Below, in pieces: positions 62,677 to 64,000 of a DNA stretch of 64,000 nucleotides (position 1 is the first letter of the stretch; each line of letters starts with the position of its first letter). The translations under genes were made by a program, and so were the position numbers. The notes beneath the pieces are model-generated. The model was given only the letters and a program-made list of their open reading frames with translations, had not been told where the DNA came from and searched no databases. Origin of the DNA: Rubrivivax sp. (GTDB lineage: Bacteria; Pseudomonadota; Gammaproteobacteria; Burkholderiales; Burkholderiaceae_C); NCBI GenBank assembly GCA_020852865.1, contig JADYZZ010000073.1:1-64000 (forward strand), written 5' to 3'.

Positions 62677-62731
62677 TGACCGCCTGCGACGCCTGTTGTT
62701 GGGCGCGGCGAACCCGCGCGCCCGGCCGCCG

Positions 62732-63493
62732 TCAGCCCCCGGCGCGTTCGCGCAGCGCCTGCGTCAAACCGTAGACGACGCGCCGCGTCTCGTTGCCGAG
62801 CCGGTAGGCGTAGGCGGGCAGGCGCCGCGTCCAGTGGAACTTGCGCCGCTCGGGCGCGACGATCGTGCTCGCGATCGCCTCGTCGTGGCCGCAGGGCGTG
62901 GGCGTGACGAGGCGGAATTTCAGGCCGAAGCGCCAGCCCTGGTCGAACACATGGTCGTAGGGCAGGCGCATCGGCAGCAGCCCGGCGGCGTAGCGCTCGG
63001 CGGCGCGGCGGTTCAGCAGATAGGCGCTCGAGCCCGTGCAGCGCGTGAGCATCACCGCGAGCCGGTGGCCCGGCGCCACCTCGAGATAGGGCAGCGGCGT
63101 GCCCGAGTGCACGGCCGAGAGCTTGGCCACGTCCCAGCGCCGGCGCTGCGCGACGAGCCCGGCCAGCACCGCCGGCAGCGCATCGTGCAGCAGCACGTCG
63201 TCCTCGAGCACGAGCGCGAACTCGGCGTCGCCGGCGAGGAAGTGCCGCATCACTTCCAGGTGCGACAGATAACATCCGAGCTCGCCCGGCACCGGCGTCT
63301 TGCCGTGGCGGCGGCGGTAGGTCGGCTCGTCGAGTGCGGCGCGCTGCACGGGCGTGAGCGCACGCGCGTCGACCGCCGCGAGCCGCGTCCACGCCAGACC
63401 CAGGCGCTCGAGCTGCGCGCGGATGCGTGCCAGCCGCTCGGGCGCGCGATCGAGGTTGATGACCCATGTGTGCAGTCGATCCACGGCCGGCAT
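62732..63493 (-). CDS. Glycosyltransferase family 25 (LPS-type)
   Basis: Has 253 residues from the ATG at 63493. The opening WVINLDRAPERLARI and the metal-binding EDDV (ALVLEDDVLL), with GELGCYLSHLEVMR between them, are the GT25 hallmarks. Enzymes of this family add galactose or glucose in lipooligosaccharide or O-antigen synthesis on the cytoplasmic side. It is divergent from a small membrane protein and near ilvE, a common Burkholderiales neighbourhood. Confidence 0.9.
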   Translation of the reverse strand: MPAVDRLHTWVINLDRAPERLARIRAQLERLGLAWTRLAAVDARALTPVQRAALDEPTYRRRHGKTPVPGELGCYLSHLEVMRHFLAGDAEFALVLEDDVLLHDALPAVLAGLVAQRRRWDVAKLSAVHSGTPLPYLEVAPGHRLAVMLTRCTGSSAYLLNRRAAERYAAGLLPMRLPYDHVFDQGWRFGLKFRLVTPTPCGHDEAIASTIVAPERRKFHWTRRLPAYAYRLGNETRRVVYGLTQALRERAGG

Positions 63494-63494
63494 T

Positions 63495-63920
63495 GTGCGG
63501 GCGCCGCGCGCGGCGGCGGACGCCGTGAACGCGGCGCTCGGCTGGGTGCTGGCGGCAGCGGCGCTGGCGGTGGGCATCGCCGGCTGGGGCTGGCGCGGCG
63601 CGGTGCTGGCGCTGACGGTCATCGTGTTCTGGCTGCTGCTGCAGTTCAGCCGCTCGCTGCGCGTGCTGCGCGGCGCCGCCGGGCGGCCGCTGGGCCGGGT
63701 GCCCAATGTCGTGATGCTGCACGCCCGGCTGGCCGTCGGCATGCCGCTGCTCGAGATCCTGCGGCTCACGCGCAGCCTGGGCCGCCGGCTGAGCGAGGAG
63801 CCCGAGGTCTACGCCTGGAGCGACGAAGGCGGCGACGAGCTGCGCGTCGAACTGCGCCAGGGCCGCGTCGCGCGCTGGACGCTGCAGCGCGCGGCGCCCG
63901 AGGACGAGGGCGCGCCGTAA
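63495..63920 (+). CDS. Small membrane protein of unknown function (start uncertain)
   Basis: About 141 residues if the GTG at 63495 is used; an ATG at 63459 would overlap the divergent glycosyltransferase start. Two adjacent hydrophobic helices (GWVLAAAALAVGIAGWGWRGA and LALTVIVFWLLLQFS) are followed by a cytoplasmic amphipathic region with PLGRVPNVVMLHARLAVGMP and an acidic end. No family is recognised. It lies 35 nt upstream of ilvE, possibly in one transcript. Confidence 0.7.
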   Translation: MRAPRAAADAVNAALGWVLAAAALAVGIAGWGWRGAVLALTVIVFWLLLQFSRSLRVLRGAAGRPLGRVPNVVMLHARLAVGMPLLEILRLTRSLGRRLSEEPEVYAWSDEGGDELRVELRQGRVARWTLQRAAPEDEGAP

Positions 63921-63955
63921 AATCGCCGCCTTTTCCCCGTACCGCAGGAGCTTCC

Positions 63956-64000
63956 ATGTCGATGTCCGACCGCGACGGCAAGATCTGGATGGACGGCCGC
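63956..64000 (+). CDS. ilvE: Branched-chain amino-acid aminotransferase, first codons (cut by window edge)
   Basis: Only 15 codons are present: MSMSDRDGKIWMDGR, which matches the opening of proteobacterial IlvE (RDGKIWMDG). A CAGGAG ribosome-binding site lies 5-10 nt upstream of the ATG at 63956. The enzyme transaminates valine, leucine and isoleucine. The rest lies beyond the window, so intactness cannot be judged. Confidence 0.8.
   Translation, partial: MSMSDRDGKIWMDGR

Overview
The window is about 64 kb of very GC-rich chromosomal DNA, densely packed with genes. Several features point to a betaproteobacterium of the order Burkholderiales, probably the Rubrivivax/Leptothrix/Methylibium/Caldimonas neighbourhood: an atpI-B-E-F-H-A order with a 156-residue b subunit, an H-NS protein of the betaproteobacterial type, an LplT-Alr pair, RadA and a GT25-IlvE block. 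This is inferred from gene content; no rRNA or tRNA gene was seen.

Layout. 1-3.4 kb: the proximal half of the F1Fo ATP synthase operon on the minus strand (atpA is cut by the window edge), with a TATAAT -10 box upstream of atpI. 3.6-13.7 kb: housekeeping and redox genes (a DsbD-type thiol reductase, GlpD, an acetyltransferase, cytochrome b561, cytochrome c', an AlaX-type editing protein, an ornithine-cyclodeaminase-like protein, an EamA transporter and an unknown 250-residue protein). 13.9-24.4 kb: a long minus-strand run (ABC-F protein, outer-membrane barrel, GshB, BenE, histidine phosphatase, H-NS with a clear terminator, MtfA-like peptidase, OsmC, TTC38-like TPR protein, amidase).

24.5-37.7 kb: a peptide-type ABC transporter in two pieces. 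The binding protein and both ATPases lie at 24.5-27.9 kb and the two permeases at 35.9-37.7 kb, all on the minus strand. Between them sits about 8 kb carrying a C5-cytosine methyltransferase, a putative uncharacterised restriction endonuclease, a Vsr endonuclease, an SNF2 helicase with a SWIM zinc-finger partner, a YXWGXW-type lipoprotein and a FrnE-like DsbA protein. The R/M/Vsr genes look less GC-rich than their surroundings and were probably acquired.

37.7-46.2 kb: a catabolic/regulatory zone (aldehyde dehydrogenase, a miniature inverted-repeat element, an SDR, an Lrp/AsnC regulator divergent from ornithine cyclodeaminase, a LysR regulator, an aromatic/aspartate aminotransferase, glutathione peroxidase and an unusual response regulator). 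46.3-51.3 kb: EamA, LplT, alanine racemase, GlsB, ArfB, EamA. 51.8-56.6 kb: a second peptide-type binding protein, closely similar to the first, followed by a cytoplasmic arylsulfatase and a VOC protein. 56.8-60.3 kb: a complete copper-resistance unit (CueR, CopA, CopZ) with two CueR-type operators between copA and copZ. 60.3-64 kb: DUF1993, a lone DUF433 antitoxin-like protein, RadA, a GT25 glycosyltransferase, a small membrane protein and the start of ilvE.

The most unusual sequence signal is a dispersed intergenic repeat with the core GTGAAGACATGAATCGCG. At least six copies lie directly behind stop codons, and one forms a perfect 25-bp-arm palindrome at 46205-46256. A second is the 161-bp inverted-repeat element at 39194-39354.
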